A stretch of 59,122 nucleotides of DNA from Streptomyces alkaliterrae (GTDB lineage: Bacteria; Actinomycetota; Actinomycetes; Streptomycetales; Streptomycetaceae), in contig NZ_VJYK02000002.1 in assembly GCF_007097205.2 (NCBI RefSeq), positions 1 through 59,122 of the forward strand. Reading direction: 5' to 3'. The first letter of the stretch is position 1; every line of letters begins with the position of its first letter. The position numbers and the translations under genes were made by a program. The notes under the pieces are model-generated. The model ran no database searches. It was not told the DNA's origin and saw nothing but the letters and a program-made list of their open reading frames with translations. This document shows, piece after piece, positions 36,863 to 46,847 of the stretch.

Positions 36863-37763
36863 GGGTGCGAGCATACGGGTCGATCTTCAGCTGGGTGACG
36901 TCCGGGAAGCTGCCGGTGGGCCGGGGCGTACGGTTGTCCACGACCGCCCGCAGCTTCTCCACCGCGCGGTGCGCCAGCGGCAGCAGGGCGCTGCGCTCCG
37001 CGGCGCCGTCCCCGTCCCGCACCTCCTCCTCGTCGGGGCCCACGCCGCCGTCCTCGGGGCCCTCGCGCTCGTCCCGCTCCTCTCCGTCTCGCTCCTCCTG
37101 GTCCGCGGTGCCGTCGACGCCGGCCTGGGCCAGGTGCACCGCGGCGCCACCGACGCGGACGAAGACCACGTCGGCGAGGACGGTGACCTGGTCGTCCCCC
37201 GGTCCGCCGCGTACGAAGCGCAGCGCGACGCTGCCGTCGCCGAGTTTCGGCAGCGGCAGGTCCTCGGCGGTGTAGGAGACGTCGGCGCGGTCCTCCTCCG
37301 GGCCCTCGACGATCTTGAAGACCCCGCAGCCGGCGGCGGCCTTCCGGAAGTTCTCCAGCGCCCGCCTGGCCTCGCCGGCCGACCGGTAGCCGACGGTGCG
37401 GGTGGTGACAAACGGGCCGGCCTCCGTGCGGGCGAAGCGGCCGTCGGCCCGCACCTTGGCGGGTGGGTCGAACAGCGCGCGGCACGGCTGCTCGTCGGGG
37501 TTCGGCACGCCGATGCCGCGTTCCTCGGCCGCGCGCTTGCTGTCCGCCGCCCAGCCCGTGGGCAGGTCGTTCAGGTCGAGCAGCGCGAGCTTGAGCCGAT
37601 CCTCGGCGAGCCGGCCGGTGTGGGTCGGCGAGTCGACGACGTGGCGCGGCTCCGTCCCGGCGGTCGGCGGGCCGACCCGGGTGCCGCACGCCGAGGCCGT
37701 CAGGCCGAGAACGCCGAGAACGAGTCCGGTGGCGAGGAGCGCGGACCTCGGGGTGGTGTCCAT
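36855..37763 (-). CDS. Secreted lipoprotein with sensor-like domain and acidic insert
   Basis: 302 residues. Signal peptide MDTTPRSALLATGLVLGVLGLTASACG with lipobox TASAC (Cys at about residue 26). The exported part contains LALLDLNDLPTGWAADS, CRALFDPPAKVRADGRFA and GPFVTTRTVGYRSAGEARRALENFRKAAAGCGVFKI, a pattern shared with the extracellular sensor domains of actinobacterial lipoproteins and PknH-type kinases; two cysteines could pair. Inserted near residue 222 is an acidic run (DQEERDGEERDEREGPEDGG). It is placed within an operon of rRNA maturation genes, where a surface lipoprotein is unexpected. The 8-bp overlap with the next gene implies co-transcription. Confidence 0.65.
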   Translation of the reverse strand: MDTTPRSALLATGLVLGVLGLTASACGTRVGPPTAGTEPRHVVDSPTHTGRLAEDRLKLALLDLNDLPTGWAADSKRAAEERGIGVPNPDEQPCRALFDPPAKVRADGRFARTEAGPFVTTRTVGYRSAGEARRALENFRKAAAGCGVFKIVEGPEEDRADVSYTAEDLPLPKLGDGSVALRFVRGGPGDDQVTVLADVVFVRVGGAAVHLAQAGVDGTADQEERDGEERDEREGPEDGGVGPDEEEVRDGDGAAERSALLPLAHRAVEKLRAVVDNRTPRPTGSFPDVTQLKIDPYARTHE

Positions 37764-37923
37764 GCGTCCATGGCGCCACCGGGGCGGCCCGACGGCGACC
37801 GCCGCTCGGCCGCTCGGGTGAACGCACCGGCCGATACCACCGGTGGCGTCACCGGACACTGACCGACCGTGACCGACCGCCGGTCGCAGCCACGGCCGAC
37901 TACTCCACGGGCCTGCTCGGCCG

Positions 37924-39240
37924 CTACTCGACGGGCTCGGCGGGCGGGCCGACGCGCTCGACGAGCACCCGGTCGATGCGCCGTCGGCGGCCGGCGGTGC
38001 TCTCCGCGGTGAGGCGTAGCTCGACGGTGAGCCGGTCGTCGCGGGAGCCGTCCTGCCGCTCGGTCAGCGGGACGACCACCGACGTGCCGGCGATGGGCAC
38101 CCGGCCCAGGTGCTTGGCGAGCAGCCCGCCGACGGTCTCCACGTCCTCGTCGTCGTAGTCGTCGAGGCCGTAGAGCTGGCCGAGGTCGCCGAGGTCGAGC
38201 CGGGCGGTGACGCGGTAGCGGTCCTCGTCGAGCTGTTCGACGGGAGGCAGTTCGCGGTCGTACTCGTCGGTGATCTCGCCGACGATCTCCTCCAGGATGT
38301 CCTCGATGGTGACGATGCCGGCCGTGCCGCCGTACTCGTCGACCGCGACCGCCACGTGGATGTGGTCGCGCTGCATCTCCCGCAGCAGGTCTCCGGCGTT
38401 CTTGGTGTCGGGGACGAAGGTGGCCGGGCGCATCGCGGACGTCACCGGCTCGTTCTCCGCCTCCCGGTTGACGTGGACCTTGCGGGCCAGGTCCTTGAGG
38501 TAGACGACGCCCACCACGTCGTCCTCGTTCTCGCCGGTCACCGGGATGCGGGAGAAGCCGGAGCGCAGTGCGAGGGTGAGCGCGTGGCGGACCGTGCGGT
38601 AGCGCTCGATGGTGACGACGTCCGTGCGCGGCACCATGACCTCCCGCACGAGCGTGTCACCCAGCTCGAAGACGGAGTGCACCATGCGGCGCTCCTCGTC
38701 CTCGATGAGGGACTGCGACTCGGCCATGTCCACCATCGCGCGCAGGTCCCGTTCGGAGGCGAACGGCCCCCTGGCGAAGCCACGCCCGGGGGTGAGGGCG
38801 TTGCCCAGCAGGATGAGCAGCTGGGGCAGCGGACCGAGCACCCGGGCGAGCGGTACCAGTACGGCTGCGGCCGCCCTGGCCGTGCCCTCCGAGTGCTGGA
38901 TGCCGATCGTGCGCGGGGAGACGCCGACCGCGACGAAGGACACCAGGACCATCACGGCCACCGCGACCGCCAACGCCTGCCAGGGCTCGTCGAACGCCCG
39001 CAGACAGGCGTAGGTGACCAGCACCCCGGCCGCCATCTCGGCGGCGATGCGCAGCAGCAGCGCCAGGTTGAGGTAGCGGACCGGGTCGGCGGCCACCACG
39101 GCGAACCTGTCGGCGCGGTGGCCGACGGCCGCCTCCTCGGTGCGGAAGCTGGTGGCCCGGGCGAGCCCGGCCTCCGCGCACGCCGCCAGCCAGGCCACCA
39201 CGGTCAGCAGCAGCGCGAAGGCCAGCAGCTGTGCCGTCAT
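37924..39240 (-). CDS. HlyC/CorC-family transporter-associated protein (DUF21-CBS-CorC)
   Basis: 438 residues. Four N-terminal hydrophobic segments of the CNNM/DUF21 domain ([96 protein letters not shown]), then two CBS domains ([24 protein letters not shown]..., [58 protein letters not shown]) and a C-terminal CorC_HlyC domain. Relatives transport or regulate Mg2+/Co2+; the name hemolysin is historical. The start overlaps the ybeY stop (ATGA). The ybeY-corC arrangement is conserved across bacteria. Confidence 0.92.
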   Translation of the reverse strand: MTAQLLAFALLLTVVAWLAACAEAGLARATSFRTEEAAVGHRADRFAVVAADPVRYLNLALLLRIAAEMAAGVLVTYACLRAFDEPWQALAVAVAVMVLVSFVAVGVSPRTIGIQHSEGTARAAAAVLVPLARVLGPLPQLLILLGNALTPGRGFARGPFASERDLRAMVDMAESQSLIEDEERRMVHSVFELGDTLVREVMVPRTDVVTIERYRTVRHALTLALRSGFSRIPVTGENEDDVVGVVYLKDLARKVHVNREAENEPVTSAMRPATFVPDTKNAGDLLREMQRDHIHVAVAVDEYGGTAGIVTIEDILEEIVGEITDEYDRELPPVEQLDEDRYRVTARLDLGDLGQLYGLDDYDDEDVETVGGLLAKHLGRVPIAGTSVVVPLTERQDGSRDDRLTVELRLTAESTAGRRRRIDRVLVERVGPPAEPVE

Positions 39241-39734
39241 GTCGTGGTGGGGGCCGGGGAGGGGCCGGTCAGCCCGCGCTCGGCGCGCCAGCCGTCCACG
39301 ATCTCCTTCTGGAGACCGAACATCTCCTTGCGCTCGGCCACCTCCTCGTGGTCGTAGCCGAGGAGGTGGAGGACGCCGTGCACGGTGAGCAGCTGCAGTT
39401 CCTCGTCCATGCTGTGCGCGGTGGGCGCCTGCTCGCCCTGCCGCCTGGCCACCTCCGGGCACAGCACGATGTCACCGAGCAGGCCCGGGGGCGGTTCCTC
39501 GTCGTCCTTCGCGGGCGGCCGCAGCTCGTCCATCGGGAACGACATGACGTCGGTCGGGCCCGGCAGGTCCATCCACTGGAGGTGCAGCTGTTCCATGGCG
39601 GCGGCGTCGACGACGATCACCGAGAGTTCGGAGAGCGGGTGGATGCGCATCCTGGTCAGGGCGTAGCGCGCGACGTCCAGGATGGCCTGCTCGTCCACTT
39701 CCTGGCCGGACTCGTTGTTGACGTCGATCGACAT
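39237..39734 (-). CDS. ybeY: Endoribonuclease YbeY (rRNA maturation)
   Basis: 165 residues. A zinc metallo-RNase for 16S rRNA 3'-end processing and ribosome quality control. The signature [11 protein letters not shown], with its three histidines, is present near residue 120, preceded by [17 protein letters not shown] and [13 protein letters not shown]. It follows phoH by 12 bp and overlaps corC by 4 bp, the classical phoH-ybeY-corC operon. The acidic, Pro-rich loop in the middle ([12 protein letters not shown]) is typical of actinobacterial versions. Confidence 0.96.
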   Translation of the reverse strand: MSIDVNNESGQEVDEQAILDVARYALTRMRIHPLSELSVIVVDAAAMEQLHLQWMDLPGPTDVMSFPMDELRPPAKDDEEPPPGLLGDIVLCPEVARRQGEQAPTAHSMDEELQLLTVHGVLHLLGYDHEEVAERKEMFGLQKEIVDGWRAERGLTGPSPAPTTT

Positions 39735-39746
39735 GGTGCGCTGTGG

Positions 39747-40805
<1,059 letters not shown>

Positions 40806-40919
40806 GGGCCGGCTCTGTGGCCTGCTGATCCCTCTCTTCAGCTGCTGTCGCCTGGTGTTACCAGAGTACGTCCTGGCCCGGACGACCCCGAGCGGTTTTC
40901 CACAGCGACCGATGCGCGG

Positions 40920-42011
40920 TCATACGATCGGCCCGGATGGCTGGCGGAAGCCCACCGTGGGCACCGCGCGGCGCAGCGGCGCCGGCCGCTCACCGCCGGA
41001 CAGCAGCCGCCACAGGAAGCCGTAGCGGCACCGCTGGGCGTCCGCCACCGGGTCCTGGACCGGGCAGCCGTGCACCTGGCGGCACCAGTGCCCGATCTCC
41101 GCCCAGCCCGGCGCTGACAGCGAGCCGCCGAACTCCTGCACGGACAACGCCGAGGTCAGCGAGGCGAAGGCGAGCCGTTCGGCGAGCGGCCAGTCGGCCA
41201 GCGTGGCCATCAGGAAGCCCGCGGTGAAGACGTCTCCGGCGCCGGTCGGGTCGAGCGCCTCCACCAGCACTCCGGGCACCTCGGCGAACTCGCCGGTACG
41301 GCCGTCGGCCGCGCAGACGCCGTGCGGGCCCATCGTGACCACGGCCAGCGGCACGTGCCGGGTCAGCGCCCGCGCCGCCTCCCTGGGATCACGGGTGCGG
41401 GTGTACCGCATCGCCTCCTCCGCGTTGGGCAGGAACGCCTCGCAGTCGGCCAGCTCGGCGAGGTCGGCAAGCCGCCAGCGCCCGGAGTCGTCCCAGCCGA
41501 CGTCCGCGAAGACCCGGGTGCCACGGGCGGCCACCCGGTTCACCCACTCCTGCGTCCGCCCCGGGACCAGAGAGGCCACGGCGGCCAGGGAACGCGGCGG
41601 ATCGGCGGCGGCGGCGTCCTCGGGCGGGGCGTCGTGACCGTGGGTGACCATGGTGCGCTCGCCGTCGTACGCCATCGAGACGGTGACCGGGGAGTGCCAG
41701 CCGGGCACCTTCCGCGAGTGGGTGAGGTCCACGCCCTCGCCCTCCGCCAGCGCCTCCCAGCAGTAGGCGCCGTAGACGTCGTCCCCGAAGGCGGCGGCAA
41801 GGCTGGTGCGCAGGCCGAGGCGGGCCAGGGCCGTCGCCATGTTCGCGACCCCGCCCGGGCTCGAGCCCATGCCCCGGGCCCAGGTCTCGGTTCCCCGCCG
41901 GGGCGCCGAGTCGAGACCGGTGAAGACGATGTCGAGGAAGACCGTGCCGGTCAGGTACACATCGCAGTCCGGATCCCCGGTGGCGCGGACCGCGGCGAGC
42001 GGATCGTACAT
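40920..42011 (-). CDS. PfkB-family carbohydrate kinase
   Basis: 363 residues. Ribokinase fold: VYLTGTVFLDIVFTGLDSAPRRGTETWARGMGSSPGGVANMATALARLG (PfkB signature 1; G-G-x-x-N, about residues 18-68), a lid and core, then EALDPTGAGDVFTAGFLMATL (signature 2, with the catalytic Asp in GAGD, about 282-291). It phosphorylates a sugar or nucleoside; the substrate cannot be assigned. A C-terminal extension of about 50 residues (CRQVHGCPVQDPVADAQRCRYGFLWRLL) is unusual. It is divergent from the GH4 glycosidase with only 36 bp between start codons, so the two are probably co-regulated. Confidence 0.9.
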   Translation of the reverse strand: MYDPLAAVRATGDPDCDVYLTGTVFLDIVFTGLDSAPRRGTETWARGMGSSPGGVANMATALARLGLRTSLAAAFGDDVYGAYCWEALAEGEGVDLTHSRKVPGWHSPVTVSMAYDGERTMVTHGHDAPPEDAAAADPPRSLAAVASLVPGRTQEWVNRVAARGTRVFADVGWDDSGRWRLADLAELADCEAFLPNAEEAMRYTRTRDPREAARALTRHVPLAVVTMGPHGVCAADGRTGEFAEVPGVLVEALDPTGAGDVFTAGFLMATLADWPLAERLAFASLTSALSVQEFGGSLSAPGWAEIGHWCRQVHGCPVQDPVADAQRCRYGFLWRLLSGGERPAPLRRAVPTVGFRQPSGPIV

Positions 42012-42034
42012 GCCCCTCAGTGTGCCGGAAGCGG

Positions 42035-42040
42035 TAGCGT
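42035..42040 (+). promoter_or_regulatory. -10 hexamer TAGCGT, leaderless start of the GH4 gene
   Basis: TAGCGT is followed by 7 nt and ATG 42048. It lies within the 36 bp that separate this gene from the divergent kinase, so both promoters overlap. Confidence 0.55.
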
Positions 42041-42047
42041 CCGGGGC

Positions 42048-43400
42048 ATGCGACTTGCGATCCTCGGCGGCGGCGGCTTCCGTGTGCCGCTCGTCTACGC
42101 GGCGCTGGCCGACGGCGGTCCCTTCGCGGGGCTGATCCGGGAGGTCACGCTGTACGACACCGACAAGCGGCGGCTGGACGTGATCGGGTCGGTGCTGGCA
42201 GCCATGCCGCCCGGCCCCCGGCTGGTGCCCACCACCGACCTCGACGAGGCGCTGACCGGCGCGGACTTCGTGTTCTCCGCGATACGGGTGGGCGGCACCG
42301 CGGGCCGGGTGGCCGACGAGCGGGTGCCGCTGCGCGAGGGAGTGCTCGGCCAGGAGACGGTGGGCGCGGGCGGCGTCCTGTACGCGCTCCGGACGCTGCC
42401 GGTGATGACGCAGATCGCCCGGCGGGTCCGCGAGGTCGCGCCGGACGCCCGCGTCGTCAACTTCACCAACCCCGCGGGCATGGTGACCGAGGCGATGGCG
42501 GCCGTACTCGGCGACCGGGTGGTGGGCATCTGCGACTCGCCGCTCGGCGTGGTGCGTCGGGCGGCCCGCGCCGCCGGCGTCGACCCGGACGCCGTCGACT
42601 ACGACTACCTTGGGCTGAACCACCTCGGCTGGCTGCGGTCGTTGCGGATCGGCGACCGGGAGCTGCTGCCCGGACTGCTGGCCTCGCCCCGGGCGTTGGC
42701 GTCCTTCGAGGAGGGCCGGCTCTTCGGCCCCCGGCTGCTCGGCGCGCTCGGCATGCTGCCCAACGAGTACCTGCACTACTACTACTTCCGCCGGGAGACG
42801 CTGGCGGCGGCCAGGGAGGCCGAGGAGACCAGGGGCGAGTTCCTCGACCGCCAGCAGACGGAGTTCTACTCCCTGGCGGAGGAGCGTCCCGCAGAGGCGT
42901 ACCGGTTGTGGCGTCAGGCACGACTGCGCCGGGAGGAGACCTACCTCGCCGAGGCCCGTTCCGCCGGCGGCGGGTGGCAGCGGGACAGCTGTGACCTCGA
43001 CGGCGGCGGCTACGAGCGGGTGGCGCTGGCCCTGATGGCCGCGCTGAGCGGCGCGACCGGCCGGCAGCGGTTCGTCCTGAACGTCCGCAACAACGGCACG
43101 CTGCCCGCGCTGCCGGCCGACGCCGTGGTCGAGACGGTGTGCGAGGTGGACGGCGACGGGGTGCGGTCGGTGCCCGTCACACCGCTCGACGGGGCCGAGT
43201 TGGGGCTGGTGCTCCAGGTGAAGGCGGTGGAGCGGGCGACGATCGAGGCGGCGGCGACCGGCTCGCACAGGGCAGCGCTGCGGGCGCTCCTCCTGCATCC
43301 GCTGGTGGACTCGCCGGAGGTGGCGGCCCGGGTACTCGACGCGGCCCGCCCGGCCGTCCTCGAAGGCGCCCCGGGCACCGCCTCGGCGCGGGGCGGCTGA
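42048..43400 (+). CDS. 6-phospho-beta-glucosidase-like glycosidase (GH4)
   Basis: 450 residues. GH4 enzymes hydrolyse (phospho)glycosides by a redox mechanism using NAD+ and a divalent metal. Seen: MRLAILGGGGFRVPLVYAAL (NAD-binding glycine motif), FVFSAIRVGG, VVNFTNPAGMVTEAM, VVGICDSPLGVVRRAA (C-x-x-P metal motif with the metal Cys) and LGLNHLGWLRSL (N-x-x-x metal His motif), then LGMLPNEYLHYYYFRRE with the catalytic Tyr region. Full length for the family. Phosphorylated substrates would have to come from a PTS or from a kinase such as the divergent PfkB protein. Confidence 0.92.
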   Translation: MRLAILGGGGFRVPLVYAALADGGPFAGLIREVTLYDTDKRRLDVIGSVLAAMPPGPRLVPTTDLDEALTGADFVFSAIRVGGTAGRVADERVPLREGVLGQETVGAGGVLYALRTLPVMTQIARRVREVAPDARVVNFTNPAGMVTEAMAAVLGDRVVGICDSPLGVVRRAARAAGVDPDAVDYDYLGLNHLGWLRSLRIGDRELLPGLLASPRALASFEEGRLFGPRLLGALGMLPNEYLHYYYFRRETLAAAREAEETRGEFLDRQQTEFYSLAEERPAEAYRLWRQARLRREETYLAEARSAGGGWQRDSCDLDGGGYERVALALMAALSGATGRQRFVLNVRNNGTLPALPADAVVETVCEVDGDGVRSVPVTPLDGAELGLVLQVKAVERATIEAAATGSHRAALRALLLHPLVDSPEVAARVLDAARPAVLEGAPGTASARGG

Positions 43401-43427
43401 CCGCCGCCGGACAGAACACGGCGGCGG
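43401..43427. terminator. Candidate terminator between GH4 gene and rnz
   Basis: CCGCCGCC (43401-43408) and GGCGGCGG (43420-43427) form a perfect 8-bp stem with an 11-nt loop between convergent genes. Confidence 0.45.
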
Positions 43428-43445
43428 GGCGTCACCGGCCGTCGG

Positions 43446-44348
43446 TCACGGGCGGCGGCGCGGCATCGGCACCCGCATGAGGTCGGCCGCGACGGTCAGT
43501 TCCCCCTCGAAGCCGGCCGCCCTGGCCTGTTCGGCGAAGACCGCGGGATCGCCGTAGCGCTGCGAGAAGTGGGTGAGCACCAGGTGCCGCACGCCGGACT
43601 CCACCGCGACCTTCGCGGCCTGCCCGGCCGTGAGGTGTCCGTGTTCCTCGGCGAGCCGCACGTCCTCGTCGAGGAACGTCGACTCGATCACCAGCATGTC
43701 GCAGCCGTCGGCGAGCGCGTAGACGCCGTCACACAGCCTGGTGTCCATGACAAAGGCGAAGCGCTGCCCCGGCCGGTGCGCGCTGACGTCCGCCAGTCGC
43801 ACCCCGCGCAGTTCACCGTCCTTCAGCAGCCGGCCCACGTCCGGTCCCTTGATGCCGTGGGCGGCCAGCCGGTCGGGCAGCATCCGGCGGCTGTCCGGTT
43901 CCTGCAATCGGTAGCCGAACGCCTCCACGGGATGGGAGAGGCGGCGCGCGGTGAGCGTGAAGGCGTCGGGCCCGGGCAGTTCGCCGTCCTGGTGCACGGG
44001 CACCTCGCGCAGCGCAACCGTCTCGCGGTAGGCCGTGGCGTACCGCAGCCGGTGGAAGAAGCGGCCGCCGCTGGCCGGGTAGTAGGCGGTGACCGGGTGC
44101 GGCACCCGGTCGAGGTTGATCCGCTGGACCACTCCGGCGACGCCGAGCGAGTGGTCGCCGTGGAAGTGGGTGACGCAGATCCGGGTGAGGTCGTGCGCGG
44201 CGACTCCGGCCCGCAGCATCTGCCGCTGCGTCCCCTCGCCGGGGTCGAAGAGGACGCCCTCCCCGTCCCAGCGCAGCAGGTAGCCGTTGTGGTTCCGGTG
44301 CCGGGTGGGCACCTGGCTCGCGGTGCCGAGCACGATCAGTTCACGCAT
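43446..44348 (-). CDS. rnz: Ribonuclease Z (tRNA 3' processing)
   Basis: 300 residues. A zinc-dependent beta-lactamase-fold endonuclease that removes 3' trailers from tRNA precursors. [36 protein letters not shown] and THFHGDH (residues 60-66) are the N-terminal metal and substrate motifs; later ligands include FVMDTRL (Asp) and [10 protein letters not shown] (His near 262). ESTF with a following [11 protein letters not shown] is the tRNase Z signature region. Normal length for the short bacterial form. Start ATG 44348. Confidence 0.94.
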   Translation of the reverse strand: MRELIVLGTASQVPTRHRNHNGYLLRWDGEGVLFDPGEGTQRQMLRAGVAAHDLTRICVTHFHGDHSLGVAGVVQRINLDRVPHPVTAYYPASGGRFFHRLRYATAYRETVALREVPVHQDGELPGPDAFTLTARRLSHPVEAFGYRLQEPDSRRMLPDRLAAHGIKGPDVGRLLKDGELRGVRLADVSAHRPGQRFAFVMDTRLCDGVYALADGCDMLVIESTFLDEDVRLAEEHGHLTAGQAAKVAVESGVRHLVLTHFSQRYGDPAVFAEQARAAGFEGELTVAADLMRVPMPRRRP

Positions 44349-44400
44349 ACGTCCACGTCGTTCGGGCGGTTCCGGGTGGTGGTCGGCGGTCGGCGGCCGG

Positions 44401-44754
44401 TCAGCCCGGGGGCCACTCCAGGCCGCGCCCGGCGAGGATGTGGGCGTGGACGTGGAACACCGTCTGGCCCGCGCCCGAGCCGGTGTTGAGCACGATCCGG
44501 TACGCCTCGGCCTTCTCCTGCGCGGCTACCTCGCCCGCCTCCCGCAGCAGGTCGGCGGCGAGCAGCGGTTCGGCGGCGGCCAGCGAGGCGGCGTTGGGGT
44601 AGTGCGCCTTGGGGATCACGAGCACGTGGGTGGGCGCCTGCGGATTGATGTCCCGGAAGGCGACGGTCGTCTCCGTCCGCCGGACGACGGTCGCCGGAAC
44701 CTCACCCGCGACGATCTTGCAGAACAGGCAGTCGGCCTGCGGTTCTCCAGCCAT
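44401..44754 (-). CDS. HIT-family nucleotide-binding hydrolase (HINT-type)
   Basis: 117 residues. Histidine triad protein: [50 protein letters not shown] at the N-terminus and the catalytic HVHAHIL (H-x-H-x-H, about residue 103) at the C-terminus. The CxxC near residue 9-12 with the triad can bind zinc. HINT enzymes hydrolyse AMP-lysine and similar phosphoramidates, including by-products of aminoacyl-tRNA synthesis. It has a leaderless start after TAGCAT. It lies downstream of rsmE in the same direction, with a gap of about 90 bp. Confidence 0.94.
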   Translation of the reverse strand: MAGEPQADCLFCKIVAGEVPATVVRRTETTVAFRDINPQAPTHVLVIPKAHYPNAASLAAAEPLLAADLLREAGEVAAQEKAEAYRIVLNTGSGAGQTVFHVHAHILAGRGLEWPPG

Positions 44755-44760
44755 GTGCGG

Positions 44761-44766
44761 ATGCTA
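44761..44766 (-). promoter_or_regulatory. -10 hexamer TAGCAT, leaderless start of the HIT gene
   Basis: Minus-strand TAGCAT is followed by 6 nt and ATG 44754; no ribosome binding site. Confidence 0.55.
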
Positions 44767-44845
44767 CCCGCAAGATCCGACAGTTGGCCCGCCCCCGGAC
44801 CGGGCGGCGGCGGCCGGTCCGGACGGCGCCTCCCGGCCCGCCGTC

Positions 44846-45583
44846 TCAGCCCCAGCGACCGGTGCGGCCGAGCAGCAGCGCGGTGGCCGCCGTGCCCGCG
44901 GTGGAGGTGCGCAGCACGCTCTGCCCGAGTTGGTACGGGCGCGCGCCCGCCTCGGCGAACGCGTCCAACTCGGCCGGTGCGACGCCCCCTTCCGGCCCGA
45001 CGACCAGCATGATCTCGCCCTCGGTGGGGAGTTCGGCGCGGGCGAGCGGGCTGGCGCCCTCCTCGTGCAGCACCCCGGCGAAGGCCGCTTTCGCCAGCAG
45101 CGGCACCAACTGGGCCGTGGTGACCGGGTCGTGGACCTCGGGGAAACGCAGCCGACGCGACTGCTTGCCGGCCTCGCGTGCCGTGTTCCGCCACTTCGCC
45201 AGCGACTTCTCGCCGCGCGGGCCGCGCCACTGGGTGATGCAGCGGGAGGCGGCCCAGGGGATGATCGCGTCCACCCCGGTCTCGGTCATCGTCTCCACGG
45301 CCAGCTCTCCCCGGTCGCCCTTGGGCAGCGCCTGGACGACGGTGATCCGCGGGCTGGGCGGCGGCTCGTCGACCAGCTCGTCGAGGTGGACGGTGAGCCG
45401 GTCCTTGCCCTCGGTCGCCGTGACGGTGCCGGTTCCGCCGTGCCCGGCGCCGTCGGTGAGCGTGACCGCCTCGCCGACCCGCAGCCTGCGGACCGACACC
45501 GCGTGCCGACCCTCGGCGCCGTCGACCAGCACCGGGCCGGGCGCCAGCCGGTCGGGGTCGACGACGAACAGCGGCGCGGTCAT
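44846..45583 (-). CDS. rsmE: 16S rRNA (uracil-1498-N3)-methyltransferase
   Basis: 245 residues. SPOUT-type (deep trefoil knot) SAM methyltransferase acting on U1498 of 16S rRNA in the 30S subunit. N-terminal PUA-like domain (GRHAVSVRRLRVGEAVTLTDGAGHGGTGTV) and the C-terminal knot: LPKGDRGELAVETMTETGVDAIIPW, SKRxxW-type KSLAKWRNTAREAGKQSRRLRFPEV, then EIMLVVGPEGGVAPAELDAFAEAGARPYQLGQSVLRTSTAGTAATALLL (GPEGG and LGxxVLRxETA motifs). The ATG overlaps the upstream nitronate monooxygenase stop (ATGA), so the two form one unit. Confidence 0.95.
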   Translation of the reverse strand: MTAPLFVVDPDRLAPGPVLVDGAEGRHAVSVRRLRVGEAVTLTDGAGHGGTGTVTATEGKDRLTVHLDELVDEPPPSPRITVVQALPKGDRGELAVETMTETGVDAIIPWAASRCITQWRGPRGEKSLAKWRNTAREAGKQSRRLRFPEVHDPVTTAQLVPLLAKAAFAGVLHEEGASPLARAELPTEGEIMLVVGPEGGVAPAELDAFAEAGARPYQLGQSVLRTSTAGTAATALLLGRTGRWG

Positions 45584-46740
45584 GACGCTCTCCTGGCCAG
45601 CAGATCGGTACGGGCCGACTCCAACTCGTCGGCGAGCAGTGCCACCAGCTCCCCGGCAGGCATCTCCCGGGCCAGCCGGTGGCCCTGGCCGGCCCACAGC
45701 GCCATGCCCTGCGCGTCCCCGGCCTTCGCCGCCGCCTTGCGCAGACCGGCGGTCAGATGGTGCACCTGCGGATAGGCCGACGGCGCGTAGGGGCCGTGCT
45801 CCCGCATGAAGCGGTTCACCAGGCCGCGGGCGGGCCGCCCGGTGAACGCGCGGGTGAGCTCGGTGCGGGTGAACATCGGGTCGGTGAGCGCCCGTTTGTG
45901 CAGGGGGTGGGCGCCGGACTCGGGGCACGGCAGGAAGGCCGTGCCGAGTTGGGCGGCGGTCGCGCCGGCGGTGAGGGCGGCCGCGATCTGGCCGCCGCGC
46001 ATCAGCCCGCCGGCGGCTATCAGCGGCACCAGCACGGCCTCCCTGACCTGGGCGATGAGCGCGAGCAGCCCGACACCGGCGCCGTCCGCGTGCGGGTCGT
46101 CGCGGTGGGTGCTCTGGTGGCCGCCGGCCTCTACGCCCTGGACGCACAGCGCGGCGGCACCGGCCCACTGCGCGGCCTGCGCCTCGGCCACCGAGGTGAC
46201 CGTGACCACCGTGAACGTGCCCGCCGCGGCGAGCCGTTCGAGGACCCGGCGGGAGGGGCAGCCGAAGGCGAACGAGACGACCGGGACCGGGTCCTGGTAG
46301 AGCACGGCCAGTTTCGCCTCGTAGGCGTCGTCGATGCCCTGGTCCGGGTCGCCGAGCTCGGTGTCGTACCAGGTGGCCTCGCCGGCGAGTTGGGCCCGGT
46401 AGACGTCCACCGCCGCCGAGACGTCGCAGCCGGCCGCGGCGGGGCCGCCGTTGCCGTCCGGCTCGTGCAGCCGGGAGACGCTGTGCTGGGGGACGAAGAG
46501 GTTGACGCCGAAGGGCCGGCCGGTCAGCCCGCGCAGCCGTTTGATCTCGCCGTACATGGCCTCCGGCGTCTTGTAGCCGGCGGCCAGGAAGCCCAGTCCG
46601 CCGGCCTCGGCGACGGCGGCCGCCAGCTCCGGGGTGGAGGCGCCGCCGGCCATGGGCGCCTGGACGACGGGGTGCTCGTACAGCGCGGAGAGCGCACGGG
46701 GTCCCGGGGTCGCGGCAGGCGCCGAGGAAGCAGCGGACAT
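45580..46740 (-). CDS. Nitronate monooxygenase (2-nitropropane dioxygenase family)
   Basis: 386 residues. An FMN-dependent TIM barrel: HPVVQAPMAGGASTPELAAAVAEAGGLGFLAAGYKTPEAM at the N-terminus, VSFAFGCPSRRVLERLAAAGTFTVVTVTSVAEAQAAQWAGAAALCVQGVEAGGHQ (with the catalytic His of AGGHQ) and LIAAGGLMRGGQIAAALTAGATAAQLGTAFL (phosphate-binding loop). It oxidises alkyl nitronates such as propionate-3-nitronate; physiological substrate unknown. ATG 46740 has AGGA and a TAGGAT-like CAGGAT 6 nt upstream. It heads a two-gene unit with rsmE, a pairing that is conserved in Streptomyces but has no obvious functional logic. Confidence 0.9.
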   Translation of the reverse strand: MSAASSAPAATPGPRALSALYEHPVVQAPMAGGASTPELAAAVAEAGGLGFLAAGYKTPEAMYGEIKRLRGLTGRPFGVNLFVPQHSVSRLHEPDGNGGPAAAGCDVSAAVDVYRAQLAGEATWYDTELGDPDQGIDDAYEAKLAVLYQDPVPVVSFAFGCPSRRVLERLAAAGTFTVVTVTSVAEAQAAQWAGAAALCVQGVEAGGHQSTHRDDPHADGAGVGLLALIAQVREAVLVPLIAAGGLMRGGQIAAALTAGATAAQLGTAFLPCPESGAHPLHKRALTDPMFTRTELTRAFTGRPARGLVNRFMREHGPYAPSAYPQVHHLTAGLRKAAAKAGDAQGMALWAGQGHRLAREMPAGELVALLADELESARTDLLARRAS

Positions 46741-46798
46741 GACCACATCCTGTCACGGCTTGTGCACGAATCCACCGGCGGTACCAGACCTTCCGGTC

Positions 46799-46813
46799 GT
46801 TACCCCGGGTAAC
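46799..46813. promoter_or_regulatory. 15-bp palindrome GTTACCCCGGGTAAC
   Basis: GTTACCC-C-GGGTAAC is a perfect palindrome about 60-75 bp upstream of the nitronate monooxygenase start and 35 bp after the dnaJ stop. Candidate operator; the half-sites resemble GlnR half-sites but the spacing (5) is wrong. Confidence 0.4.
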
Positions 46814-46847
46814 TTGACGGCGCCCCCGAGTGACCTCGGGAGTGACC

